A DNA stretch of 64,000 nt from Nocardia panacis (GTDB lineage: Bacteria; Actinomycetota; Actinomycetes; Mycobacteriales; Mycobacteriaceae). The position numbers were made by a program, and so were the translations under genes. This document shows, in pieces, positions 41,520 to 50,193 of this stretch; position 1 is the first letter of the stretch, and the number at the start of each line of letters is the position of its first letter. Below the pieces are notes generated by a model. That model did not search any database, had not been told where the DNA came from, and worked only from the letters and a program-made list of their open reading frames with translations. The DNA lies in the NCBI RefSeq assembly GCF_003598715.1, contig NZ_QZFU01000023.1, forward strand, positions 62,001 to 126,000, written 5' to 3'.

Positions 41520-41935
41520 GCACCCGCACCGCCGTTCTGTTCGTCTGTGTCGGCAACCGCGGCAAATCCCAGATAGCCGCCGGACTTATGCGCCGAGCCG
41601 CGAACGAAAGCATCGAGGTGCACTCCGCAGGCACGAAACCTTCCTCGGGAACCCTCAACGAGGAGTCGGTGCGATCGCTGCTGGAAGTGGGCGTCGACAT
41701 CCGCGACGAGTCACCCAAACCCATCGATCCGCAGTTGCTGCGCCCGGTCGATCTGGTCGTCACTCTCGGCCGTGAAGCGCACGTCGAACCGGTCGATGGC
41801 GTGCGAATCATCAACTGGGACACCGACGAACCCTCCGAGCGCGGCATCGACGGCATCGAACGGATGCGCCTGGTCCGCGACGACATCGCCGACCGCGTCC
41901 GACAACTGGTCGCCGAACTCATCCCACCCGCCTGA
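41516..41935 (+). CDS. arsC: low-molecular-weight phosphatase-type arsenate reductase
   Basis: About 139 residues. LFVCVGNRGKSQIAAGLMRR carries the LMW-phosphatase P-loop C-x5-(R/K)-S, here with CVGNRGKS, and INWDTDEPSERGIDGIER contributes the D-P-like general acid region near D101. In actinobacterial ars operons this enzyme (ArsC1/2-type, mycothiol-coupled) reduces arsenate for export by Acr3. GTG 41516 overlaps the acr3 relic stop. With the pump gone the enzyme would produce arsenite without export unless another pump exists, so it may be undergoing decay or repurposed. Symbol by resemblance. Confidence 0.8.
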   Translation: MSTRTAVLFVCVGNRGKSQIAAGLMRRAANESIEVHSAGTKPSSGTLNEESVRSLLEVGVDIRDESPKPIDPQLLRPVDLVVTLGREAHVEPVDGVRIINWDTDEPSERGIDGIERMRLVRDDIADRVRQLVAELIPPA

Positions 41936-42176
41936 CCTCCCCCTGCGACCAACGGGAACGACGGCCTCGTCACGGCACGCCATCCACATACTCACGAGCG
42001 ACATGCCCTGAGACTCCACCGCGTTGGCGCCGGATTCCGCCGGGCGCAGTCCGGAACCCCGTCGGACCAGCTTCGTCGCGAAATGTCACAGGCATGTGGT
42101 GCGATGTGGTCGACGGTGCTGCGAGCCGCGAAAAGGGTGACGCCGCTGGACAAAACGACCTGAGGAAAGGTACGGC

Positions 42177-43097
42177 GTGAGTTCTTCGAGGAGCGACGCA
42201 GATGCACGGGATCTGGCGGCAGGCGTTGGGGCGACCGCCACCATGGCCGCCACCGCCAGGGCGATCGCGACGCGCGAGGATCGGGCGCTCATCGACGATC
42301 CGTTCGCCGAACCGCTCGTCCGGGCGGTCGGTGTCGACCTGCTCACGCGGTTGGCGAGCGGCGCGCAAGCCCCGGACGATCTGGTCGGACAGATGTGGAT
42401 CGACGGGGCCAAGGCGCGGACCAAGTTCTATGACGAGTTCTTCCGCGCCGCGACCGACGCGGGTAGCAGGCAGGTCGTGATCCTGGCCTCGGGACTGGAC
42501 TCGCGCGCCTACCGACTGCCGTGGCCCGCCGGGACCGTGGTGTACGAGGTCGACCAGCCGCGGGTCCTCGAATTCAAAACGCGCGCACTGGCCGAACTGG
42601 GCGCCGCACCCACCGCCGACCGGCGGACGGCTGCCGTCGATCTGCGCGAGGAGTGGTCCGCGGCCCTGCGGGCCGCCGGATTCGACCCGACCCGGCCGAC
42701 CGCGTGGAGCGCCGAAGGTCTGCTGGGCTACCTGCCGCCCGCCGCGCAGGACCGCCTGTTGGACACCGTCACCGAACTCAGCGCGCCGGGCAGCCGGTTG
42801 GCCACCGAGAGCAGGCCCAACCCGCGACCGGGCGAGGAAGAGACGACCCGGCGACGCCTGGACCGCATCTCCGAGCAGTGGCGCGGGCAGAATTTCGATA
42901 CCGATATGGCGCGGCTGCGTTACCTCGGTGCGCGCAACGAGGCCGCTCCCTATCTGCTCGGCCTCGGTTGGACGCTGCGCGGGATCAGCGTCCGAGACCT
43001 GTTCGCCGCCAACGGCCTTCCGCCGCTGACCGACGACGACCTGCGCATGGGGGACCTGCTCCACATCAGTGGGATTCTCGAGAAGTCCGCGAGGTAG
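42177..43097 (+). CDS. SAM-dependent methyltransferase, TIGR00027/UPF0677 family
   Basis: 306 residues. Characteristic stretches of the family so expanded in mycobacteria and nocardiae: GATATMAATARAIATREDRA and LIDDPFAEPLVRAVGVD at the start, the SAM loop RQVVILASGLDSRAYRLPWP, VVYEVDQPRVLEFKTRALAE and AWSAEGLLGYLPPAAQDRLL. It resembles leucine-carboxyl or O-methyltransferases (PPM/LCMT fold). GTG 42177 has GAGGAAAGG upstream. Substrate unknown; single gene with a 240-bp upstream gap that shows no gene. Confidence 0.92.
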   Translation: MSSSRSDADARDLAAGVGATATMAATARAIATREDRALIDDPFAEPLVRAVGVDLLTRLASGAQAPDDLVGQMWIDGAKARTKFYDEFFRAATDAGSRQVVILASGLDSRAYRLPWPAGTVVYEVDQPRVLEFKTRALAELGAAPTADRRTAAVDLREEWSAALRAAGFDPTRPTAWSAEGLLGYLPPAAQDRLLDTVTELSAPGSRLATESRPNPRPGEEETTRRRLDRISEQWRGQNFDTDMARLRYLGARNEAAPYLLGLGWTLRGISVRDLFAANGLPPLTDDDLRMGDLLHISGILEKSAR

Positions 43098-43173
43098 CGC
43101 CCTTTCACCGCGGCGGGATCGGACCCTGAGAAACCGCTCGGCACAACATCGTCACCCGTGACACTCTGTAGCG

Positions 43174-43692
43174 GTGTTGACGCTGAAACTGAGCGACGCC
43201 GCGGTGAAAACCCTTGGCGTGGTAGCTGGATTCGCCTTCCTGGAACCCCCCGACGGACTCGCCGACGGGCTGCGCGCCCACCTCGAGAAGGGACTGACCC
43301 ACCGCGGCAATGTGCTCACCTGGGCCGGTTCCACGGCGACGGTCGACCGCTCCGGCTCCCGACTCTTCGATCTCACCGGCTGGGAATGCGCCGCCAGCGT
43401 CGTCCACTTGGCGGAGCACCTCCCGATCGACACCGGGGACGGCATCACCGAACCCGACCAGCGCATCCTGCTCCTGCACGGCATCGCCCTGGCCCGCGCC
43501 CTCACCGAACACGTCTACCGGCTGGCGCCCCGCGTCGGCGTCCGCTTCATCATCGACGCCAACGACACCGACGCCACCTTCCGCTTCCACCGCATCCGCC
43601 CCGGCGAGGAATGGAATCTGCCCGACCTCGACACCTACATCAACTCCAAGCCGGTGGTCATCGACATCGAGCCGTTCGACCGCACCTGGTGA
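43174..43692 (+). CDS. conserved-looking protein of unknown function
   Basis: 172 residues, cytosolic, acidic. Composition and third-position GC are those of a real gene; DGLADGLRAHLEKGLTHRGN, then WECAASVVHLAEHLPIDTGD and LLLHGIALARALTEHVYRLA are helical, and the end VRFIIDANDTDATFRFHRIR is a beta hairpin. I do not recognise the family. GTG 43174 start. Converges with the Ddn-like gene. Confidence 0.7.
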   Translation: MLTLKLSDAAVKTLGVVAGFAFLEPPDGLADGLRAHLEKGLTHRGNVLTWAGSTATVDRSGSRLFDLTGWECAASVVHLAEHLPIDTGDGITEPDQRILLLHGIALARALTEHVYRLAPRVGVRFIIDANDTDATFRFHRIRPGEEWNLPDLDTYINSKPVVIDIEPFDRTW

Positions 43693-43716
43693 AAAACCCC
43701 TGCTCCCGAATTGGAT

Positions 43717-44193
43717 TCACATGCGGGTCAGCTCGAAGATCCGGAACTCCCTGAACCCGGACAGCGCGTGCTCCATCTCGTAGCCCGGCCAGAACTCCAC
43801 CGCCAGATCCCACAGCCGCTTGCGATCCACCCCGCGCACCTGCTCGACCCGCACCGTGAACCGCTCACCGCGCCAGCGCACCGTCGCCGTGTCCGCCGCC
43901 CGCAGATTCGCCGACCACACCGGATGCCGCGCGTCACCCCAATTCGACCCGATCACCACCAGCGACTCCCCGTTCGGCACGCACAGCAGCGAGGTCGTGC
44001 GCGGCAATCCGGTCTTGCGCCCGACCACCGTGATCTCGAGCGAGGGCAGCCCCGCCAGATCCAGCACACCGCGCCGTCCCCGACTCGCCCACCGCACCAC
44101 CTGTTCGAGCGGCCGCACCGCCCACCCCAGCCCCATCACCCAGGGCTGACGCCCCAATAGTCGAGCCAACGCGGGCAACGGATTCGACACCAT
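43717..44193 (-). CDS. Ddn-like F420-dependent nitroreductase family protein
   Basis: About 158 residues of the split-barrel DUF385/Ddn family, which uses deazaflavin F420H2. Landmarks: LEITVVGRKTGLPRTTSLLC with the K-T-G-x-x-R signature, VVIGSNWGDARHPVWSANLR with G-S-N-W-G and H-P-x-W, and TVRWRGERFTVRVEQVRG. Role probably reduction of quinones or nitro-compounds at the membrane face; the N-terminal helix (WVMGLGWAVRPLEQVVRWAS) is of the membrane-associating kind. Starts at ATG 44193. A second member lies at 45462. Confidence 0.87.
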   Translation of the reverse strand: MVSNPLPALARLLGRQPWVMGLGWAVRPLEQVVRWASRGRRGVLDLAGLPSLEITVVGRKTGLPRTTSLLCVPNGESLVVIGSNWGDARHPVWSANLRAADTATVRWRGERFTVRVEQVRGVDRKRLWDLAVEFWPGYEMEHALSGFREFRIFELTRM

Positions 44194-44323
44194 ACCCAAA
44201 TCCTGGCAGACCCCGCCCACCCACCCCCATCCCCACCGCCCCCGATGAGAGCACCATCACTCCCCCGCCCTGAAATCTCCACCCCCACTGCGGAATTCAC
44301 ATCGCTCTGTCCGCCCTCCCCGG

Positions 44324-44720
44324 CTATTGCCGGCAGCGTTCGTCCACCCGGTCAAGGCTGTGAATCTCTGGACCGAATCGAGCCGAGCACCCGGCGGCAT
44401 GGAATGCGAGCAGGTCGCCGTTGAGCCGATCGCGGTGGGACAGATGCAGCATGCGGGAGGCGTTGTCGTAGACCACGAGTGTGCTGTCGGGGATCAGGTC
44501 GGCCGAGCGTTGCCCGCAGGTCCGCAGCGGCGCGAAGGCATCGTGGGTGCCGTGGACCACCAGTGTCGACAGGGTGATGCGACTCGCCTCGGGGCGGAAG
44601 TCGACGGCCAGATTGCTGCGGGTGCATTCCACCGCGGCGTGCAGCGAGACCCGCATCCACTCCCGGATGGTGGCGTCCTTCTCCGATCGTGGAACGCGGG
44701 CTCGGTGTTCCCGGCCCCAT
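44324..44720 (-). pseudogene. relic of an alpha/beta hydrolase (non-haem haloperoxidase type)
   Basis: REWMRVSLHAAVECTRSNLA then DFRPEASRITLSTLVVHGTH, DAFAPLRTCGQRSADLIPDS and LSHRDRLNGDLLAFH align by eye with the C-terminal half of haloperoxidase-type esterases. The nucleophile half is missing and the segment that normally carries the catalytic histidine (..APHGLFLTH) reads NASRMLHLSH, so the enzyme would be inactive. The second such hydrolase relic in this window. Confidence 0.65.
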
Positions 44721-44829
44721 CCGCGAGTACTACCGCACCGGCCTGCGCGATACCGCCGACTCCACTCGATGGCGCACCGATATCGCCTGGCCGGCATTCC
44801 TCACCAATGCCACGGATTTCGGGGCTTGA
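44689..44829 (+). other. 47-codon coding-like fragment, family unknown
   Basis: From GTG 44689 the frame reads GLGVPGPIREYYRTGLRDTA then RWRTDIAWPAFLTNATDFGA and stops at 44829. Third positions are strongly GC-rich, as in real genes, but there is no ribosome site and it partly overlaps the hydrolase relic on the other strand. Probably the 3' end of another lost gene. Confidence 0.4.
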
Positions 44830-44931
44830 TTCTCGAACTATGTTGTGCCGTAACAACTCTCGAGTTTGCGTTACCGAATCGATACCGCCGCGACCGCTAA
44901 CGCCGCTCGCGCCGCGACCGACTATCGGTAC

Positions 44932-45426
44932 ATGAGTCTCAAACGAGTTCTTGCCAATCGGTTTTCGGTTCGGACCTGGATCATCGCGGCGGCGACGGTC
45001 GGTGCGGTCGTCGGGATAACCGGGCCTGCGTCGGCCGGCGCCGGAGACACCTCCACCACATTCACCCCGACGCTGACGCGGATTCCCGGCCAGAACTGCG
45101 CCGCGATCATCAATGCCTCGCTCATGCCGCAGCCGAGGCCGGGCGAATTCGCCGTCAAAGTGGCGATCACCCGCACCGGCGAATCCTGCAGCGCCTTCCG
45201 CATCTTCGTGCAATGGAAGAACGTGGATACCGGCGCCACCGGCGGACAGTCGGATCGGGTCGACGAGAACGGCGTCCTCGAACAGCCCGATGGCGTGATC
45301 ACCGGCATGGGTATGGGACCGGGACGCGGTCGGGTCGAGGCGACGATCGATACGACCGACGAGAGTTACCCCCAGCGCCGCGATCAGGAGCACCTGCCGG
45401 GCAGGGTGATGACCATTCTGAACTGA
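44932..45426 (+). CDS. secreted protein of unknown function
   Basis: About 164 residues. Signal peptide: VLANRFSVRTWIIAAATVGA then VVGITGPASAGAG with probable cleavage after ASA. The mature chain is beta-rich with two cysteines (GQNCAAIIN and GESCSAFRI) about 38 residues apart that may pair, and ends in an acidic and arginine-rich tail. ATG 44932 has no clear ribosome site. Typical of small exported Nocardia proteins; function not known. Confidence 0.7.
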   Translation: MSLKRVLANRFSVRTWIIAAATVGAVVGITGPASAGAGDTSTTFTPTLTRIPGQNCAAIINASLMPQPRPGEFAVKVAITRTGESCSAFRIFVQWKNVDTGATGGQSDRVDENGVLEQPDGVITGMGMGPGRGRVEATIDTTDESYPQRRDQEHLPGRVMTILN

Positions 45427-45461
45427 CGGTCGATCACGGTTGGACATGCGCGTCGGCGACC

Positions 45462-45926
45462 CTACCGGTTTCCCAACCGCAGCGACACCATGGGCAGGGT
45501 GTCGACCGGGTGGCCGACGGCATGTTCGATCGCGGCGCGCAACTTCCGCCATGCCCTCGGATGGCGTTGGGCGTAGCGGGCCAGCGCCGCATCCGATTCC
45601 GACTTCGACATCGGCGTCGCGATGGCCGGAATCGAACGCCGCAACCCGATGGATACCCGCACACGGGGTTCGGCCTCGATATTGCGGTACCACTGGGCAC
45701 GGGGACCGAATCCGGAGACCACCACGTACCGATCGGTCTCCGGATGGTCGACGACTTCCAGCACGACGTATCGGCGCGCGCCGCTGCTGCGGCCGATGTG
45801 CTCGAGCATCAGGAGTCTGACACCGAACACGATGCCGAGGCCCGCCCGATACAGGCCGATCGGCGCCCGCACGAACCAGCGGGTCCGCAGGGCTTTGCTG
45901 CTGAGTCTGGCGCCGATGGTGCTCAT
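45462..45926 (-). CDS. Ddn-like F420-dependent nitroreductase family protein
   Basis: 154 residues. Split-barrel deazaflavin family: LLMLEHIGRSSGARRYVVLE replaces the usual K-T-G-x-x-R by R-S-S-G-x-R, VVVSGFGPRAQWYRNIEAEP carries the G-F-G and W-x-R-N signature and RVRVSIGLRR follows. The amino-terminal helix includes RAPIGLYRAGLGIVFG, which may touch the membrane. Its ATG overlaps the stop of the TetR gene (ATGA at 45923-45926), so it is co-translated with its probable repressor. Confidence 0.85.
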   Translation of the reverse strand: MSTIGARLSSKALRTRWFVRAPIGLYRAGLGIVFGVRLLMLEHIGRSSGARRYVVLEVVDHPETDRYVVVSGFGPRAQWYRNIEAEPRVRVSIGLRRSIPAIATPMSKSESDAALARYAQRHPRAWRKLRAAIEHAVGHPVDTLPMVSLRLGNR

Positions 45927-46531
45927 CGATGATCTCCTTCGTATTCCTCGCGCTCGGGTCCCTGCGCGGACTCGAGTAAACCCGTAATGCGTTGCAGCGG
46001 TGCGCCGATCGGCAGCGCCGCGGCGCGGTCGTCCACGATTCGATGCAGGAACAGGCCGTCGAGCGCGGCCATCAGAACCGCCGCGCTCGCTTCGGCATCC
46101 GTTGAACCTTGTGCCCGCAGCCAGTGCGTCACCCCCTCGCGATGCGTGCGCAGCAGCGCGCCCAACTCGGTGCGCAACCGCTCATGGCGGCTCGCGGCCA
46201 ACATCACCTCGACGATCACGAGGCTGACCTCGTCATCGGGTCGATAGGAATCCACCGCCGCGGCCAAGACCTCGAGACCGGCGCGCCCGGACTCCCCCGT
46301 CACCGCGTCCGCCAAGCGCTGCGTCTCACCGCGCATCACCCGCAGTCCGGCATCGATCAGCAGGTCGTTGACCGTGGAGAAGTGGTAGTGCACGACCCCC
46401 GATCGCACTCCGGCCCGCTCGGCCACCAGCCTCGTGCTCACCGCACCCCACCCCCGCTCGGCGATCAGCGCGGCCGCCGCATCCATGAGTCGCGACCGCG
46501 TCTGGTCGCCCTGCTCCGCCGCGGTCACCAT
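45923..46531 (-). CDS. TetR/AcrR-family transcriptional regulator
   Basis: About 202 residues. HTH: TRSRLMDAAAALIAERGWGA then VSTRLVAERAGVRSGVVHYH with FSTVNDLL; the recognition helix SGVVHYHF is that of the branch regulating oxidoreductases. ATG 46531 has GGAG about 7 bases upstream, and an ATG eight codons earlier is less well supported. Forms a two-gene operon with the Ddn-like gene and probably represses it. Confidence 0.9.
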   Translation of the reverse strand: MVTAAEQGDQTRSRLMDAAAALIAERGWGAVSTRLVAERAGVRSGVVHYHFSTVNDLLIDAGLRVMRGETQRLADAVTGESGRAGLEVLAAAVDSYRPDDEVSLVIVEVMLAASRHERLRTELGALLRTHREGVTHWLRAQGSTDAEASAAVLMAALDGLFLHRIVDDRAAALPIGAPLQRITGLLESAQGPEREEYEGDHR

Positions 46532-46659
46532 GAAGAACTCCGCATCCCGACACATTGGTCAATCGCCTTGGGCATACGTCCAAATTAAACCCCGAGCGGG
46601 AGCTGCGCAAGCCACAAAATGGGATGCGGGTCGCAGGCCGAAACCAGTAACCTCGCCGC

Positions 46660-47229
46660 ATGGTTGATGGGGCGCGCCTGGTGAATGTCGTTGACGTCGA
46701 GGCCACCTGCTGGGAGGGGATACCACCCGAGGGTCAGCGGAGCGAGATCATCGAGATCGGCTTGACCGTGGTCGACATCGTCGCCCGCACCCGCGTCAGC
46801 AAGCACCGTATTCTGGTGCGGCCGGAGCACTCGACCGTCAGCCCGTTCTGCACGGAACTGACCGGCCACACACGGGCCGAGGTGGAAACCGGGATCAGCT
46901 TCGCGGCGGCATGCCGAACATTGACCACCGAGTACGCGGCGAAGAAGCGCGGCTGGGCGAGCTGGGGCGACTACGACCGCAAACAGTTCCTGCGCCAGTG
47001 CGAGGCCACCGCGACCGACTATCCCTTCGGCGCGCGCCACATCAACGCGAAGGCGGTATTCGCGACCGCCCTGGACCTGCGACGGCCGGTGGGTATGGCC
47101 GGAGCCCTGGGGATCAGCGGACTTCCGCTGGAGGGCAGGCACCACCGGGGTGACGACGATGCCTGGAATATCGCCGCGCTGGTTCTCCGGCTAGCCGATA
47201 TGGGCGCTTGGCCAGGGGTCAATCCTTAG
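46660..47229 (+). CDS. DEDDh 3'-5' exonuclease (KapD/ERI1-like)
   Basis: 189 residues, a single RNase-T-like domain. Exo I: D12 and E14 in VVDVEATCW; Exo II: D104 or D106 in SWGDYDRKQF; Exo III: H162 and D167 in HHRGDDDAWN. The T-C-W after Exo I and the RSEIIEIGLTVVD segment are typical of the ERI1/KapD group that trims RNA 3' ends rather than of polymerase epsilon subunits. ATG 46660. Its last 11 bases overlap the stop of the convergent glyoxalase-fold gene. Confidence 0.88.
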   Translation: MVDGARLVNVVDVEATCWEGIPPEGQRSEIIEIGLTVVDIVARTRVSKHRILVRPEHSTVSPFCTELTGHTRAEVETGISFAAACRTLTTEYAAKKRGWASWGDYDRKQFLRQCEATATDYPFGARHINAKAVFATALDLRRPVGMAGALGISGLPLEGRHHRGDDDAWNIAALVLRLADMGAWPGVNP

Positions 47230-47626
47230 GGTAGACAGCGATTTCGATGAGATTGCCGTCGAGATCACGGCAATAGTGTGAGGTCATATCGCCCAGGGCG
47301 CCCGACTTGGTGACGGGACCATTGACGATCTCCACACCGCACGCGGTCAGATGCGCGGCGACCTCTTCCGGGGACGCCTCGGTGATGAAACACAGGTCCT
47401 CCGAACCCGCCGCCTCCACCGCGCCGGTGGTCCACGCCGGATCCAGCTCGAGCGCGCCGATCGGACGCAGATTGATCTTCTGCGCACCGAATTTGAGCGC
47501 GGTCCGCGCCGACGGACCGAAGGTCTGCACGGTCATCCCGAGCACCCGCGCATACCAGGCCGCGGTGGCCGCGACATCGCGGCAATTGAGGACCACATGA
47601 TCGAAACGTTCGACACTCAACGCCAT
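47219..47626 (-). CDS. VOC/glyoxalase-superfamily protein
   Basis: 135 residues, one pair of beta-alpha-beta-beta-beta units. FDHVVLNCRDVAATAAWYAR supplies the first metal ligand (H), LKFGAQKINLRPIG the middle strands, DLCFITEASPEEVAAHLTAC the second unit with a replaced ligand, and CRDLDGNLIEIAVYPKD the terminal E ligand with the usual D-P/L-D-G-N-x-x-E-I. Family members include glyoxalase I, fosfomycin-resistance and dioxygenase proteins. ATG 47626 follows AGGAGG. Specific activity cannot be fixed. Confidence 0.87.
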   Translation of the reverse strand: MALSVERFDHVVLNCRDVAATAAWYARVLGMTVQTFGPSARTALKFGAQKINLRPIGALELDPAWTTGAVEAAGSEDLCFITEASPEEVAAHLTACGVEIVNGPVTKSGALGDMTSHYCRDLDGNLIEIAVYPKD

Positions 47627-47721
47627 TGCCGCATCCTCCTGGCCCAAGGTATTTCGTTCGGCAGACTAACAGCTGCGCCATCGCGGCGAACCGCCGAACC
47701 CGCCGAACGAAACCAGCAGAC

Positions 47722-50016
47722 CTACACCGACGAATCCGCGATCGCGGGCGGACCGTCGACACCCAGCGCGGGCAACTCCCCAGCGAAAAGCTCCACCTCG
47801 ACCAGCGACAACTGACCGGTGGACCCCTGCGCCAACCGGGAAGTGCCCCGATCCGCCGCCACCGCATTCGGATTCCCGTGCCGACAGAAACTCCGATCCG
47901 CCGGATCCGGGTCGTACCAGGCTCCCGTGGACAACTGCACCACACCCGCCCGCACCGCGTCCGAGATCACCACGCCCGCAAGGCAACTGCCACGATCATT
48001 GAACACCCGCACGATATCGCCCGCGCCGAGACCCCGCGCCGCCGCATCATCGGGATGCAGGCGGATCGGCTCGCGACCCCGCACCTTCACCGAACGACTG
48101 TGCGCACCCACATCGAGCTGACTGTGCAACTTGGTCCGCGGCTGATTGGCCACCAACTGCAACGGGAACCGCGCCGCCCGCGCACCACCCAACCACTCCA
48201 GCGGCTCCCGCCACACCGGATGACCCGGACAATCGTCGTATCCGAAGCCCGCGATGGTCTCGGAGAAGATCTCGATCCGACCACTCGGCGTGGTCAGCGG
48301 ATGCGCCACCGGATCGGCCCGGAACTGTGCGAACGCCACATTCTCCGGCTCGCGCAGCGGCAACTCGATCGACTCGCCCGCCCAGAACTCGTCGAACTCC
48401 GGCACCGGATACCCCCGCTCGGCCATGCCTGCGCGCCACTCGGTGTACAGGTGCCGCAACCACTCCCGGGCGGTGCGCCCCTCGGTGAATTCCTTACCGA
48501 CACCGAGCCTTTCGGCCACCTCACCGAGAATCCAGTAGTCGTCGCGCGCCTGCCCGTGCGGACCCGTCAACGCGGGCATCGGAAAGAACATCCGATCGCC
48601 CTGGCCCGCACCGAAATCGTCGCGCTCGATCGACATCGTCGAGGGCAGCACGATATCCGCGTGCCGCGCCGAAGCCGTCCAGAACGGATCGTGCACCACC
48701 ACCGTATCCGGCCGACCGAACGCCGCCCCCAACCGCGTCAGATCCTGATGATGATGGAACGGATTGCCACCGGCCCAGTACACCAACCGAATCCGCGGAT
48801 ACCGCCGATGCTGACCGTTGTACTCGTAGTCGGTGCCCGGCCCGAGCAACATATCCGAGATCCGCGCCACCGGAATGTACTCATCGACCGGATTGCGCCC
48901 CTGCGGGAAACGCGGCGTGGAAACGGCCCGCACCGGCTCTCCCACATGCGAACTCGACCCGTACCCGTGCCCGAAACCCCCGCCGGGCAAGCCGATCTGA
49001 CCCAGCATCGCCGCCAACACGATCCCCATCCACAGCGGCTGCTCCCCGTACTGCTGCCGCTGCAGCGACCAACTCACCGTGATGAACGTGCGCGTACCCG
49101 CCATCTCCCGCGCCAACGACCGGATCGTCTCCGCCGCCACCCCCGTGATCGCCGCCGCCCACTCCGGATCCTTCGCCACACCGTCGACCGCGCCCCGCAG
49201 ATACTCCGCGAAACGCTCGAACCCCACCGCATGCGTCGACAGGAAATCCCGGTCCGCCAAACCCTCCGCGTCCAACACCCACGCCAACCCCAACATCAGC
49301 GCCGCATCGCTGCCCGGCCGCGGCGCCAACCACCGCGCATCCGCCTCGGCGGGCATATCGTCCCGCAGCGGCGACACCGTCACGAAACGGCAGCCGTTCG
49401 CCGCGGCCGCCCCGATCCAGCCGCGCGTATTGTGCCGCGACACCCCACCCGGCGCCACCGCCGAATTCTTCGGCGAGATCCCACCGAAGGACACCAGCAG
49501 CCGCGTGTGCTCGGCCAGCACCGACTTCGTCGTCCCCGCGTCCAGCACCGTGCCCATATCGGCCAGCACATGCGGCAGCAGCACCGTGGACGCGCCGAGG
49601 CTGTAACTGTTCACACTCGACACATAACCGCCGAGCACATTCAGGAACCGGTGCAACTGACTCTGCGCGTGATGGAACCGCCCCGCACTGGCCCACCCGT
49701 ACGACGACCCGTACACCGCATCGGCGCCGAACTCCCCATACACCCGACGCAATTCCCCGGCAAGCAGATCCAGCGCCCGCTCCCACGACACCGGCACGAA
49801 CTCCTCCGTGCCCCGCGCCGCCGGACCCGGCCCGTGCTCGAGCCACCCGCGCCGCACGTACGGCTGATCGATCCGCGTCGGATGGTGCTGCGCGGAGGCC
49901 ACATTCTCGATCAAAGGGTTGGGTTCGGGATCACCCGACCACGGGCGCACCCGCGTCAACCGGGTGCCGTCACTCACGGCGTCGAAGGCCCCCCAATGCG
50001 TGAGATGCGTTGTCAT
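47722..50016 (-). CDS. bisC: molybdopterin-dependent oxidoreductase, BisC/DMSO reductase type
   Basis: About 764 residues. WERALDLLAGELRRVYGEFG, then GSSYGWASAGRFHHAQSQLH and SYSLGASTVLLPHV (a serine in the place of the Mo ligand) are characteristic of the biotin-sulfoxide/TMAO/DMSO reductase branch; GGNPFHHHQDLTRLGAAFGR, then ADIVLPSTMSIERDD and the C-terminal molydopterin-binding SGRIEIFSETIAGFGYDDCP complete the fold. No twin-arginine signal or 4Fe-4S cysteine motif is visible at the N-terminus, so it is a cytoplasmic BisC-type enzyme that reduces S- or N-oxides, for example biotin or methionine sulfoxide. ATG 50016. Symbol by resemblance. Confidence 0.88.
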   Translation of the reverse strand: MTTHLTHWGAFDAVSDGTRLTRVRPWSGDPEPNPLIENVASAQHHPTRIDQPYVRRGWLEHGPGPAARGTEEFVPVSWERALDLLAGELRRVYGEFGADAVYGSSYGWASAGRFHHAQSQLHRFLNVLGGYVSSVNSYSLGASTVLLPHVLADMGTVLDAGTTKSVLAEHTRLLVSFGGISPKNSAVAPGGVSRHNTRGWIGAAAANGCRFVTVSPLRDDMPAEADARWLAPRPGSDAALMLGLAWVLDAEGLADRDFLSTHAVGFERFAEYLRGAVDGVAKDPEWAAAITGVAAETIRSLAREMAGTRTFITVSWSLQRQQYGEQPLWMGIVLAAMLGQIGLPGGGFGHGYGSSSHVGEPVRAVSTPRFPQGRNPVDEYIPVARISDMLLGPGTDYEYNGQHRRYPRIRLVYWAGGNPFHHHQDLTRLGAAFGRPDTVVVHDPFWTASARHADIVLPSTMSIERDDFGAGQGDRMFFPMPALTGPHGQARDDYWILGEVAERLGVGKEFTEGRTAREWLRHLYTEWRAGMAERGYPVPEFDEFWAGESIELPLREPENVAFAQFRADPVAHPLTTPSGRIEIFSETIAGFGYDDCPGHPVWREPLEWLGGARAARFPLQLVANQPRTKLHSQLDVGAHSRSVKVRGREPIRLHPDDAAARGLGAGDIVRVFNDRGSCLAGVVISDAVRAGVVQLSTGAWYDPDPADRSFCRHGNPNAVAADRGTSRLAQGSTGQLSLVEVELFAGELPALGVDGPPAIADSSV

Positions 50017-50139
50017 GCAATCCAACCTACGCCACACCACCGACGATTTGTGACCTACCACTTGTGGCTGCCGACCGCGTCAAACCCGCCTGTACCTTGG
50101 GTAACGACCGCGCAACCCGGCGCGAAACCCCTGGAGAGG

Positions 50140-50193
50140 ATGCCGCCCTTGACGATTCGCGCGACCGCCGCCACCCTTCGGGCAGCCCACTGA
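50140..50193 (+). CDS. possible 17-codon leader peptide coupled to the MMPL gene
   Basis: ATG 50140 follows GGAGAGG closely and encodes MPPLTIRATAATLRAAH, stopping with the TGA whose last base is the A of the MMPL ATG (TGATG). Because the MMPL start itself has no good ribosome site, translation could be handed over from this leader. A TTG at 50149 would sit at a better distance from GGAGAGG. Speculative. Confidence 0.3.
   Translation: MPPLTIRATAATLRAAH

Noticed and set aside
47626..50193. An 855-codon open frame on the plus strand opposite the molybdopterin enzyme
   Set aside because: Arginine/proline-rich translation without motifs, an antisense artefact of GC-rich codons; the minus strand has clear enzyme motifs.
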